A stretch of 64,000 nt of DNA from Marseilla massiliensis. GTDB lineage: Bacteria > Bacteroidota > Bacteroidia > Bacteroidales > Bacteroidaceae. Below the pieces are notes generated by a model. That model ran no database searches. It saw only the letters and a program-made list of their open reading frames with translations, and had not been told where the DNA came from. The stretch covers positions 1 through 64,000 of the forward strand of contig NZ_JACJJL010000009.1 of assembly GCF_016899955.1 (NCBI RefSeq), written 5' to 3'. The position numbers and the translations under genes were made by a program. Shown in pieces: positions 53,440-60,711 of this stretch (the first letter of the stretch is position 1; each line of letters starts with the position of its first letter).

Positions 53440-54849
53440 ATGGGCAAAAGGTACGTTGCGTTATTGGGTCTGTTAGTGTTGTTTGCCACAGTGGTTGTAG
53501 CGGCAAACAAGCGTTTCACGCTGGTCATTGATGCCGGCCATGGAGGCAACGACGCCGGGGCGCGGGGCAAGTTCTCGAAAGAAAAGAACATCAACCTTAA
53601 CGTGGCGCTGGCCTTCGGGCGCTATGTGGAGCGCAACTGCCCCGACGTCAGGGTGATATACACACGCAAGACAGACGTCTTCGTGACCCTGCACGAACGG
53701 GCCAACATTGCCAACCGCAACAAGGCCGACCTGTTTGTGTCGATTCATACCAACGCCCTGCCCAAGGGAAAGATTGCCCGGGGTATGGAGACATACACCC
53801 TGGGAATGCACCGAGTGGCCGACAACCTCGACGTGGCAAAGCGCGAGAACTCGGTGATATTGTACGAAGACAACTACAAGCAGCATTACGAGGGGTTCGA
53901 CCCACGTTCGTCTGAGAGCTACATCATGTTCGAGTTTCTGCAAGACCGCAACATGGCCAAGAGCGTAGAGCTGGCCAAATATGTGCAGAAACGCGCCTGC
54001 GCCGAGGCCGGCAGGCCCAACAAGGGCGTCAAGCAGGCCGGGTTCCTGGTGCTGCGCGAGACGTCGATGCCCAGCTGCCTCGTAGAGCTCGGCTTCATAA
54101 CCACGCCCGACGAGGAGAACTACCTCAACTCTTCCGACGGCGTCGACGCCCTGGGGCGTGGCATATACAAGGCTTTCGTGGATTACAAGCGCAAGTACGA
54201 CCGTTCGGTCACCGTGCCCTTCCAGCCTGACTCCGACGACGAGATACGCATACCCAGCGTTGTGCCCGACGAGGACAAGCCAGCCAGGCAGACGCGACGC
54301 CAGAGGCGTAAGCGCGAGAAAGAAGAGGCCGAGGAGGCAAAGGCCGTGCGCGACGACGCCGCGAGCATAGCCGCCGAGCTTGCCAAGGCCCGTGGCGGCG
54401 AGCAGCAGGCGCCTGCCGAGGCGGCAGCCAAGGCCGGAGATGAGGTTGCCAGGCCCGGTGCCGACGGCAGCCGCGCCATGGCAGCCTACGGCAATGGCGC
54501 AGCCAAGGTGGCCGAAGCCGCCGAGGCACAGCCGGCCCCGGCCCGCCAACCGGATGCACAGCAGCCCGACGTGCCGGTGTTCAAGGTGCAGATAATGGCC
54601 AGCGGTAACAGCCTGCCGGCAGGAAGCAAGCAGTTTAAGGGCCTCGACGGCGTGGAATGCTATGAAGACGGAGGCCTGTATAAATACACCTACGGCTCTT
54701 CTGCCGACTACAACGAGATATACCGGTTGCGCAAGAGCGTGCTCGACAAGTTTCCCGAGGCCTTTATCGTGGCCTTCAAGGGCGGTTTGCGCACCGACGT
54801 GGCGGCAGCCATACGTGAGTTTAAGCAAAACCGAAATAACAAGAAATAA
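53440..54849 (+). CDS. N-acetylmuramoyl-L-alanine amidase (Amidase_3)
   Basis: Periplasmic zinc amidase that cuts stem peptides from peptidoglycan during cell separation. Signal peptide residues 1-22. The catalytic domain (about 26-250) has VIDAGHGGNDAGA (first zinc His), the Glu in SKEKNINLNVA, DLFVSIHTNALP (second zinc His) and CLVELGFITTPDEE (catalytic Glu). A charged Ala/Glu-rich linker follows (about 285-375), and the last 90 residues (from VFKVQIMASG) look like a SPOR-type glycan-binding domain that would recruit it to the septum. 469 residues. It is followed after 12 bp by the MCE gene, a frequent pairing in Bacteroidota. Confidence 0.9.
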   Translation: MGKRYVALLGLLVLFATVVVAANKRFTLVIDAGHGGNDAGARGKFSKEKNINLNVALAFGRYVERNCPDVRVIYTRKTDVFVTLHERANIANRNKADLFVSIHTNALPKGKIARGMETYTLGMHRVADNLDVAKRENSVILYEDNYKQHYEGFDPRSSESYIMFEFLQDRNMAKSVELAKYVQKRACAEAGRPNKGVKQAGFLVLRETSMPSCLVELGFITTPDEENYLNSSDGVDALGRGIYKAFVDYKRKYDRSVTVPFQPDSDDEIRIPSVVPDEDKPARQTRRQRRKREKEEAEEAKAVRDDAASIAAELAKARGGEQQAPAEAAAKAGDEVARPGADGSRAMAAYGNGAAKVAEAAEAQPAPARQPDAQQPDVPVFKVQIMASGNSLPAGSKQFKGLDGVECYEDGGLYKYTYGSSADYNEIYRLRKSVLDKFPEAFIVAFKGGLRTDVAAAIREFKQNRNNKK

Positions 54850-54861
54850 GACATAAAGCTT

Positions 54862-55764
54862 ATGAAATTCTTCAATCGAGAGGTGCAGATAGCCCTCGTG
54901 GCCATCGTCGGGGTGGTAGTGCTGTTCTTCGGACTGCAGTTTCTGAAAGGCTTGAGCTTGTTTTCAGATGAGGATGTCTATTATGTGTCGTTCGACGACA
55001 TAAGCGGGCTTTCAGCCTCAAGCGCCGTCTATGCCGACGGTTACAAGGTCGGGGTGGTCAAGGACATTGTCTACGACTACGGTAGGCGCGGCAACATAGT
55101 GGCCGAGATAGGCCTCGACAAGAACCTGAGGCTGCCAAAAGGCTCGACGGCAGAGATAGAGAGCGACATGCTCGGCAACGTAAAGATAAACCTGATGCTG
55201 GCCAACAACCCCGTGGAGCGTGTGGCCGTGGGCGACACCATACGCGGCGGCAAGGCCTCGGGCATGCTCGGCAAGGCCGCCGACATGATACCGGCGATAG
55301 AGCGCATGCTGCCCAAGCTCGACTCGATAATGGCGCGCCTGAACGTTCTGCTGGCCGACCCGGCAGTGGAGAACTCTCTGCACAACGTCGACGAGATAAC
55401 GTCGAACCTCACCACCACCACTGCCCAGCTAAACACTCTCGTGGCCGGGCTCAACAAGAGAGTGCCGGGCATGATGGCCAAGGCCGACGGAATACTCGAC
55501 AACACGGGCAAGCTGACAAAGAACCTGAGCGAACTCGACGTGGCAGCCACCATGGCCCGCGTGGACGCAACGCTCGAGAATGTGCGCCAGATGACCGACA
55601 AGCTGAATAGCAACGAGGGCACCCTGGGGCTGCTCATGCGCGACCCGTCGCTCTACAACAACCTAAACTCCACTGTCAAGAGCGCCGACTCGCTCATGAT
55701 CGACCTGAGGCAGCACCCGAAGCGCTACGTACACTTCTCGGTGTTTGGGCGGAAAGACAAATGA
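54862..55764 (+). CDS. MlaD/MCE-domain lipid-transport protein
   Basis: 300-residue protein with one N-terminal membrane helix (about residues 8-28). An MCE domain follows (about 37-115, with YYVSFDDISGLSASSAVYADG and GSTAEIESDMLGNVKINLML in part), then a long helical region (about 130-300) with repeated Leu, Asn and Asp typical of these tethers. MCE proteins form rings that move phospholipids between membranes with an MlaE/MlaF transporter, not present here. It shares the promoter of the amidase, linking lipid balance with wall turnover. Confidence 0.9.
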   Translation: MKFFNREVQIALVAIVGVVVLFFGLQFLKGLSLFSDEDVYYVSFDDISGLSASSAVYADGYKVGVVKDIVYDYGRRGNIVAEIGLDKNLRLPKGSTAEIESDMLGNVKINLMLANNPVERVAVGDTIRGGKASGMLGKAADMIPAIERMLPKLDSIMARLNVLLADPAVENSLHNVDEITSNLTTTTAQLNTLVAGLNKRVPGMMAKADGILDNTGKLTKNLSELDVAATMARVDATLENVRQMTDKLNSNEGTLGLLMRDPSLYNNLNSTVKSADSLMIDLRQHPKRYVHFSVFGRKDK

Positions 55765-55814
55765 CCTGTTGCCATCTGTGGCAAAGGTTGGCGCGGACTT
55801 TTGCAACGACCGGG

Positions 55815-55866
55815 GCCCTTCGGTGCAAGTCGCTGCCTGCCAGCGTGTTGCACCGAAGGGCTTTTG
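55815..55866 (+). terminator. Terminator after the amidase-MCE unit
   Basis: GCCCTTCGGTGCAA (55815-55828) pairs perfectly with TTGCACCGAAGGGC (55848-55861), with an inner CGCTG/CAGCG helix, followed by TTTTGG. It overlaps the first bases of the repeat array. Confidence 0.85.
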
Positions 55867-55927
55867 GTGTTGTAAAACGGCCCGTTTTGCAGCGTCAAAC
55901 GGCCCATATCGCAATGCCGAACGGCCC
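55862..55927 (-). repeat. Tandem array, 22-bp period, three units, reversed
   Basis: Read on the minus strand, units begin at 55927, 55905 and 55883 as GGGCCGTTCGGC, GGGCCGTTTGAC and GGGCCGTTTTAC. They end ATAT, AAAC and AAAA. This is the only clear array in the opposite orientation. Confidence 0.82.
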
Positions 55928-56555
55928 GTTCTGAAACTCTGCATGCCGCAGGTGTCCAAACGGTGTCGATGCGGTTGATTTGCAGGCAGGCCACAGTCTT
56001 TGGCATCCGGGCATCTGCGAGGCTGCCCCCGTGGCGGGCCAATATGCCTGCGGGCGGCCATTCGCGCTTATGGCGCGTGGCTGTGTTGGAGCCACAGCCA
56101 TACGGCGGGGGAAAGGCCTGATGGGGCTTGGCGGCCATGGCCATGGCCGCCAATGGTTAGCATGCCAACGTGACGTCGCCGCGCGGGCCGCCTGCAATTG
56201 CAATGTCGGCTTTGCAGTACCTAATTTTTATTTTGTCTAAATAAGAAACCGCTTTCGGAGTGTTGCCTTCGCTGAGTCGCAAACGCTTGATACAAGCCCG
56301 TTTCGGCCTCATTGCGGCCCATAGTCGGCATGCGCGTCCGGCCTGCGGCATCCCGGTAACAATCCGTTGTATTCCAAGATGTTACAATCTTGCAACAGCG
56401 CAAACCCGTGGCATGGCGCCACTTTGCGTTTAACTGCCCGTAAATAAGCACGTTACATACAGTAGAGGCATGAAGGCCAAAACCCGCGGATTTGCTTGTT
56501 TCAGAAAAAATTGCGATATTTGCACACCGAAATCAGCATCGGCTTTAATTAAGTA

Positions 56556-56576
56556 ATGAGCAACGCCAAATGGTAA
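56556..56576 (+). CDS. Possible six-codon leader overlapping dnaA start
   Basis: ATG at 56556 opens MSNAKW and stops with TAA at 56574-56576, seven bases into dnaA (ATG 56570). Such an overlap could couple translation of dnaA to the leader. There is no further support and chance is likely; recorded because it bears on dnaA start choice. Confidence 0.2.
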   Translation: MSNAKW

Positions 56577-57976
56577 ACAGTCATAAGGCGCTTTGGGGCA
56601 AGTGCCTTGATTTGATCAGGGAGAACGTCACGGAGCAGCAATTCAAAACGTGGTTCGCGCCAATAGTGTTCGAGTCTTTTTCGGCCTCGACCAATACCTT
56701 GTTGTTGCAGGTGCCAAGCCATTATGCCTATGAGTACCTGGAGCAGTATTACGTTGGGTTACTCAACAAGGTGTTGGCCCGTTGTTTCGGGGCGAACGTG
56801 GTGTTGCGATACCGCATAGTGACCGACCAGGAGCACCATCTCACCCAGGAAGTCGATGCTGAGCAGCCTGCCGACATTGAGCCGCCGCGCGCCGCAAGGG
56901 CCAACCAGGCGCCCACCACGCTCGACGCCGCCGTGCCGCAAGGGCTGAACCCCCAGCTCAACCCCCGCCACACGTTCTCTAATTTCATCGAGGGCGACAG
57001 CAACAAGCTGCCGCGTACCGTCGGCATATCTATTGCCGAGCACCCGGGGAAGTCTACTTTCAACCCCTTCTTCATCTACGGGCCGTCGGGATGCGGCAAG
57101 ACCCACCTTGTCAACGCCATCGGAGTGCGCTGCAAGGAGCTCTATCCGCAGAAGAGGGTGCTCTACGTAAGCGCCCGCCTGTTTCAGGTGCAGTTCACCG
57201 ATGCTGTGAGGCAGAACCGCGTCAACGATTTCATCAACTTCTACCAGACCATCGACATGCTCATTGTCGACGACATTCAGGAGTGGGCCACGGCCGTCAA
57301 GACGCTCGACACGTTCTTCCACATATTCAACCACCTGTTCCGCAACGGCAAGCAGATAATACTGGCCAGCGACCGGCCGCCCGTAGACCTGCAGGGAATG
57401 AAAGACAGGTTGCTCACCCGCTTCAGCTGCGGGCTTATCGCCGAACTCGAGAAACCCAACGTGCAGCTGTGTGTCGACATACTTAACTCAAAGTGCCGGC
57501 GCGACGGATTGAAGATACCGACCGACGTAATCACCTTCATTGCCTCTACGGCCAACGGCAGCGTGCGCGACCTTGAGGGCGTGATCAACTCGCTCCTGGC
57601 CTACTCGGTGGTGTATAACTGCAACATCGACATGCGTCTGGCCGAGCGGGTGATAAAGCGCGCGGTGAAGATAGACAACCGGCCGCTCACCGTCGACGAC
57701 ATTCTCGAGAAGGTGTGCGCCCACTTCAACGTGACCACACAGAACGTTTTCAGCCGCAGCCGCAAGCGCGACTATGTGCTGACGAGGCAGATATCCATGT
57801 ACTTCGCGCAGAAGTACACCAAGATGCCGGCCTCGCGCATTGGCCAGCTGATAGGCAACCGCGACCACTCGACCGTCATCCACAGCTGCTCTACGATAGA
57901 GAAGCGGCTCAAGGTGGACAAGGCTTTCGTGGAAGAAATGAACAGCATAGAGAACGCTTTCCGCCTGAAGAAATAG
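56570..57976 (+). CDS. dnaA: Chromosomal replication initiator DnaA
   Basis: ATP-dependent initiator that binds and opens the origin. 468 residues. Domain I starts with HKALWGKCLDLIRENVTEQQ, followed by a proline/alanine-rich linker to about 125. Domain III has Walker A GPSGCGKTH (about 171-179) and Walker B LIVDDIQ (about 231). Domain IV has the DNA-binding signature RDHSTVIHSCSTIEKRL (about 434). A Gln-Glu (IQEW) replaces the commoner IQFL after Walker B, a variant I recall from Bacteroidota. The gene stands alone, without dnaN or gyrB beside it. Confidence 0.95.
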   Translation: MVNSHKALWGKCLDLIRENVTEQQFKTWFAPIVFESFSASTNTLLLQVPSHYAYEYLEQYYVGLLNKVLARCFGANVVLRYRIVTDQEHHLTQEVDAEQPADIEPPRAARANQAPTTLDAAVPQGLNPQLNPRHTFSNFIEGDSNKLPRTVGISIAEHPGKSTFNPFFIYGPSGCGKTHLVNAIGVRCKELYPQKRVLYVSARLFQVQFTDAVRQNRVNDFINFYQTIDMLIVDDIQEWATAVKTLDTFFHIFNHLFRNGKQIILASDRPPVDLQGMKDRLLTRFSCGLIAELEKPNVQLCVDILNSKCRRDGLKIPTDVITFIASTANGSVRDLEGVINSLLAYSVVYNCNIDMRLAERVIKRAVKIDNRPLTVDDILEKVCAHFNVTTQNVFSRSRKRDYVLTRQISMYFAQKYTKMPASRIGQLIGNRDHSTVIHSCSTIEKRLKVDKAFVEEMNSIENAFRLKK

Positions 57977-58009
57977 GCGGTGAGCCACAGCGTTCCTCTC
58001 TCCGAATAG

Positions 58010-58036
58010 GGCTGCCCCGCACAAGGCAGCCTTTCG
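58010..58036 (+). terminator. Weak terminator after dnaA
   Basis: GGCTGCC (58010-58016) pairs with GGCAGCC (58025-58031), followed by TTTCG. The stem is short. Confidence 0.5.
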
Positions 58037-58114
58037 TCGTTTCTATGGCCCTGGCGTGGCGCTCGGGTGCGGCTGGCGCCCATGTCGCATTGGCCTGGGC
58101 TGCGGGAGCGGTTA

Positions 58115-58201
58115 CGGCCGTATGCCGTTGCCATGCGTCGATTGCCAATTGCGAAACGATGGTGTTCGCTTTATCGCCCATAGTGTTCGCCGCGGGAGCA
58201 A
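58115..58201 (+). repeat. Degenerate 22-bp-period array
   Basis: Unit-like segments at 58115 (21 bp), 58136, 58158 and 58180. The first begins CGGCCGTATGCC, the second ends TTGCGAAAC as in the consensus, and the third and fourth keep GTTCGC. One unit is a base short and the core is poorly kept, so membership is probable rather than certain. Confidence 0.45.
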
Positions 58202-58280
58202 TGCCGCTCCCTCATTCCAGTTGTCCTTGCCTTGTGTCCATGTTGCGGCATTTTCTTTCTGTGGTTTCGCCTTTTTTGCT

Positions 58281-58288
58281 TATCTTTG
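58281..58288 (+). promoter_or_regulatory. -7 box of the TonB receptor gene
   Basis: TATCTTTG followed by CA. The start site near 58295 excludes the upstream open frame and supports ATG 58341. A small hairpin CCCGG (58293-58297) with CCGGG (58306-58310) would sit at the very 5' end of the mRNA. Confidence 0.65.
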
Positions 58289-58340
58289 CAAACCCGGCAA
58301 AAAGTCCGGGCATGTTATTTTATTTTTAATTACCAATCAA

Positions 58341-60407
58341 ATGTACAAACCAAATTTCTACAAGCGCGAGGTCTTTGTGTTCCGCCGTTTCGGTCGCAAG
58401 GGCTATTCACTCTTTGCTTGTTTGGGGCGTGAGGTGGTGATAAGCACCCTGAGTGCGTTCACCCTTACCCATGCCACGGCCAAAGGTGTCAGCATCAAGC
58501 CAATCAAGGCTGACACCATAGCGGCCGCCACAGACAGGGAGATGATTCTCGGCGAGGTCAGTGTGACCGGCACGAGGGCGCCGCTGGCCTCCGGCCGCAC
58601 CGTGAGAATGGTTCGTGTGCTGACAAAGGCGGACATTGCCGCTGCGCCAGCGCAGAGTGTAAACGACTTGCTGAAGCTCGCCGTCGGCGTTGACGTGAGG
58701 CAGCGCGGCCCCATAGGCGCGCAGACCGACGTGAGCATCAGGGGCGGAAACTACGAGCAGATAGCCATATTGCTCAACGGCGTCAACATCTGCGACCCGC
58801 AAACGGGGCACAATGCTTTCGATTTCCCTGTTGATATTTCTGAAATCGAGCGCATTGAAGTATTGGAAGGGCCGGCCGGCCGAGTCTACGGCACATCGTC
58901 GCTTTCGGGTGCCATCAACATCGTCACTTCTTCGCCAATGCGTACTTCGGCCTATGCGCGCGCCGAGGGCGGAAGCTATGGCTATGCCTCGGCAGCTGTG
59001 AGGCTGGCTCTGTCGGGCGGCAATGCCGGCAACAGCATCTCGGGCAGCTACACGCGGAGCGACGGCTACAGCCGCAACAAGGCGGGAGGGCTCAATGCCG
59101 ACTACAGTGGCGGCAAGGCGTTTTACCAAGGCGCCTATGCAGGCGATGGCATCGCCGTGCGCTGGCACGCCGGCATGAGCATAAAAGACTGCGGGGCCAA
59201 CACGTTCTACGGCGTATCTTCCGACGACCAGTTTGAACATACCATGAAGACATACACCGCATTGCAGGCCGAGGCCCGTGCCGGGGCGTTCCGCTTGCGT
59301 TCTTCTATATATTGGAATCACGGCGCCGACCGCTTCGAGTATTTCCGTGGCTCGGAAGTCAAGAGCCCGTTCAACTATCACCGCTCCGACGTGTTCGGCG
59401 TCAGCGTGGGCGGATATTTCGACTCGCCCCTGGGCCGGACATCGGTCGGGGCAGAGCTGCGCAACGAGGACGTGGTGAGCACCAAGCTCGGCGAACCGCT
59501 GTCAAGGCCGCATCATATCCATGGCACCGACCGTGACTATAAGTATGGGCTGAACCGCACAAACGTCAACCTGATGCTTGAGCACAATGTGGTTTGGCGC
59601 GGACTGACGGTCTCGGCAGGGCTCGTGGCGGCCAAGAACTCATGGAACGACATGAACATGAGGGTTTATCCGGGTGTCGACATCAGCTATGCCATAGGCC
59701 GCTCGTTGACGGTGTTTGCCTCGTGCAACACGTCGTTGCGCATGCCGTCGGTCACTGAGCTGTATTATTCGGTGGACGGGCACAAGGCCGACAAGTACCT
59801 GAAGCCGGAAGAGCTGACGGCATTTGAGGGCGGAGTTAGGTATGCCTCGGGGGCCGTGCAGGCCGAGGCTTCGGTTTACCACAACCGTTACAAGAACATG
59901 ATAGACTGGGTGCGCCATACGTCCGACGGGCCCGATGCTTCTTGGGAATCGGTGAATTTCACGCGTATCAATGCCTTGGGCGTGGAAGCCTCGCTCAGGC
60001 TGGGGCTCGACCGGCTCATGCCTTCGCAGCATGTGTTGCACTCGTTGGCCGTCAGCTATGGCTACATCGACCAGGACAAGGCCAACACCGACGGCCTGGA
60101 GAGCAAGTATTCGCTGGAGTATCTGCGCCACAAGCTGGTGGCCTCGCTTGGCGTAAGCGTTGTGCGCAACGTCTCGCTCGGGCTTAGCTGCCGCTGGCAA
60201 GACCGAACGGGGATATACACCGACACCGGTGGTATGAAGCAGTCGTATTCTCCTTATGCCGTGGCCGACGCGCGGCTGGAGTGGCTGGTAAGGCCTTGCA
60301 AGATGTATGTCGAGGCCAACAACCTTCTGAACACAACTTACGTAGACTATGGCAACGTGCCGCAGCCAGGATTCTGGTTTGTGGCCGGGGCCTCTGTCGA
60401 ACTGTGA
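58341..60407 (+). CDS. TonB-dependent receptor, BtuB-like
   Basis: 688-residue outer-membrane receptor. The N-terminus MYKPNFYKREVFVFRRFGRK precedes a hydrophobic signal segment (about 30-48). The plug (about 70-190) starts at MILGEVSVTGTRAPLASGRT, with DVSIRGGNYEQIAILLNG and IEVLEGPAGRVYGTSSLSGA. The barrel ends in a strand with terminal Leu (FVAGASVEL). The plug resembles vitamin B12 receptors of this phylum, and the genome encodes a B12-dependent reductase. However, no cobalamin riboswitch lies upstream and no BtuFCD genes are near, so substrate assignment is tentative; heme or siderophore are alternatives. Confidence 0.82.
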   Translation: MYKPNFYKREVFVFRRFGRKGYSLFACLGREVVISTLSAFTLTHATAKGVSIKPIKADTIAAATDREMILGEVSVTGTRAPLASGRTVRMVRVLTKADIAAAPAQSVNDLLKLAVGVDVRQRGPIGAQTDVSIRGGNYEQIAILLNGVNICDPQTGHNAFDFPVDISEIERIEVLEGPAGRVYGTSSLSGAINIVTSSPMRTSAYARAEGGSYGYASAAVRLALSGGNAGNSISGSYTRSDGYSRNKAGGLNADYSGGKAFYQGAYAGDGIAVRWHAGMSIKDCGANTFYGVSSDDQFEHTMKTYTALQAEARAGAFRLRSSIYWNHGADRFEYFRGSEVKSPFNYHRSDVFGVSVGGYFDSPLGRTSVGAELRNEDVVSTKLGEPLSRPHHIHGTDRDYKYGLNRTNVNLMLEHNVVWRGLTVSAGLVAAKNSWNDMNMRVYPGVDISYAIGRSLTVFASCNTSLRMPSVTELYYSVDGHKADKYLKPEELTAFEGGVRYASGAVQAEASVYHNRYKNMIDWVRHTSDGPDASWESVNFTRINALGVEASLRLGLDRLMPSQHVLHSLAVSYGYIDQDKANTDGLESKYSLEYLRHKLVASLGVSVVRNVSLGLSCRWQDRTGIYTDTGGMKQSYSPYAVADARLEWLVRPCKMYVEANNLLNTTYVDYGNVPQPGFWFVAGASVEL

Positions 60408-60420
60408 ATGTGACACTGTC

Positions 60421-60483
60421 AGGCCGGAAGCGCGCCCTGCACTCATGTATTCCATGCGCATGCGGGGGCCTTCCGGCCTTTTC
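60421..60483 (+). terminator. Terminator after the TonB receptor gene
   Basis: AGGCCGGAAG (60421-60430) pairs with CTTCCGGCCT (60470-60479), followed by TTTC. The loop is 39 nt. Confidence 0.6.
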
Positions 60484-60646
60484 GTGGGGCGGCGTCGGCG
60501 GCTTCGCCCATCAGTCACAATGCTGGCGTGGCATTGGTCTTGGCCTCTCGCTGAGTGTGCAGCCAATGCCGCGAGGTAGCGGTGGCGTGGCCATCGGTGC
60601 CGTGTCGACGGTTGACGGTGCCGATGGGTGTATGTCAGAACGCATC

Positions 60647-60677
60647 GGGGGGCGGGCGCCAATGGCACCTGCCCCCC
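60647..60677 (-). terminator. Hairpin after the C10 protease gene
   Basis: GGGGGGCGGGCGCC (60647-60660) pairs with GGCACCTGCCCCCC (60664-60677) with one mismatch and one wobble. No clear T-run follows on either strand. Confidence 0.5.
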
Positions 60678-60711
60678 GTTGTAGGTAGTTGCTGCCGCGG
60701 CAGCCCCTTTG

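Larger units (their letters stand above)
55765..56569. other. 805-bp spacer upstream of dnaA
   Basis: No gene supported apart from a possible six-codon leader at the end. It contains the terminator at 55815-55866 and the repeat array at 55862-55927. I looked for DnaA boxes (TTATNCACA) and found none, so a replication origin here is not supported. Confidence 0.6.
57977..58340. other. Spacer between dnaA and the TonB receptor gene
   Basis: No gene supported; the receptor reading frame stays open upstream to 58056, but its promoter is inside that extension. It holds a weak dnaA terminator (58010-58036), a degenerate repeat array (58115-58201) and the receptor promoter box (58281-58288). Confidence 0.55.
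60408..60711. other. Spacer between convergent receptor and protease genes
   Basis: No gene supported. It contains two terminator hairpins, 60421-60483 and 60647-60677. Confidence 0.6.

Noticed and set aside
55765..56569. Replication origin beside dnaA
   Set aside because: No TTATNCACA boxes or clear AT-rich unwinding region; related words (TGTGGATTAA at 27529 and 53401) are isolated and have a mismatch.
58298..58312. AAAGTCCGGGC resembling the RNase P RNA core
   Set aside because: Only this short word matches; the rest of the conserved RNase P structure is absent and the site lies in a 5' leader.
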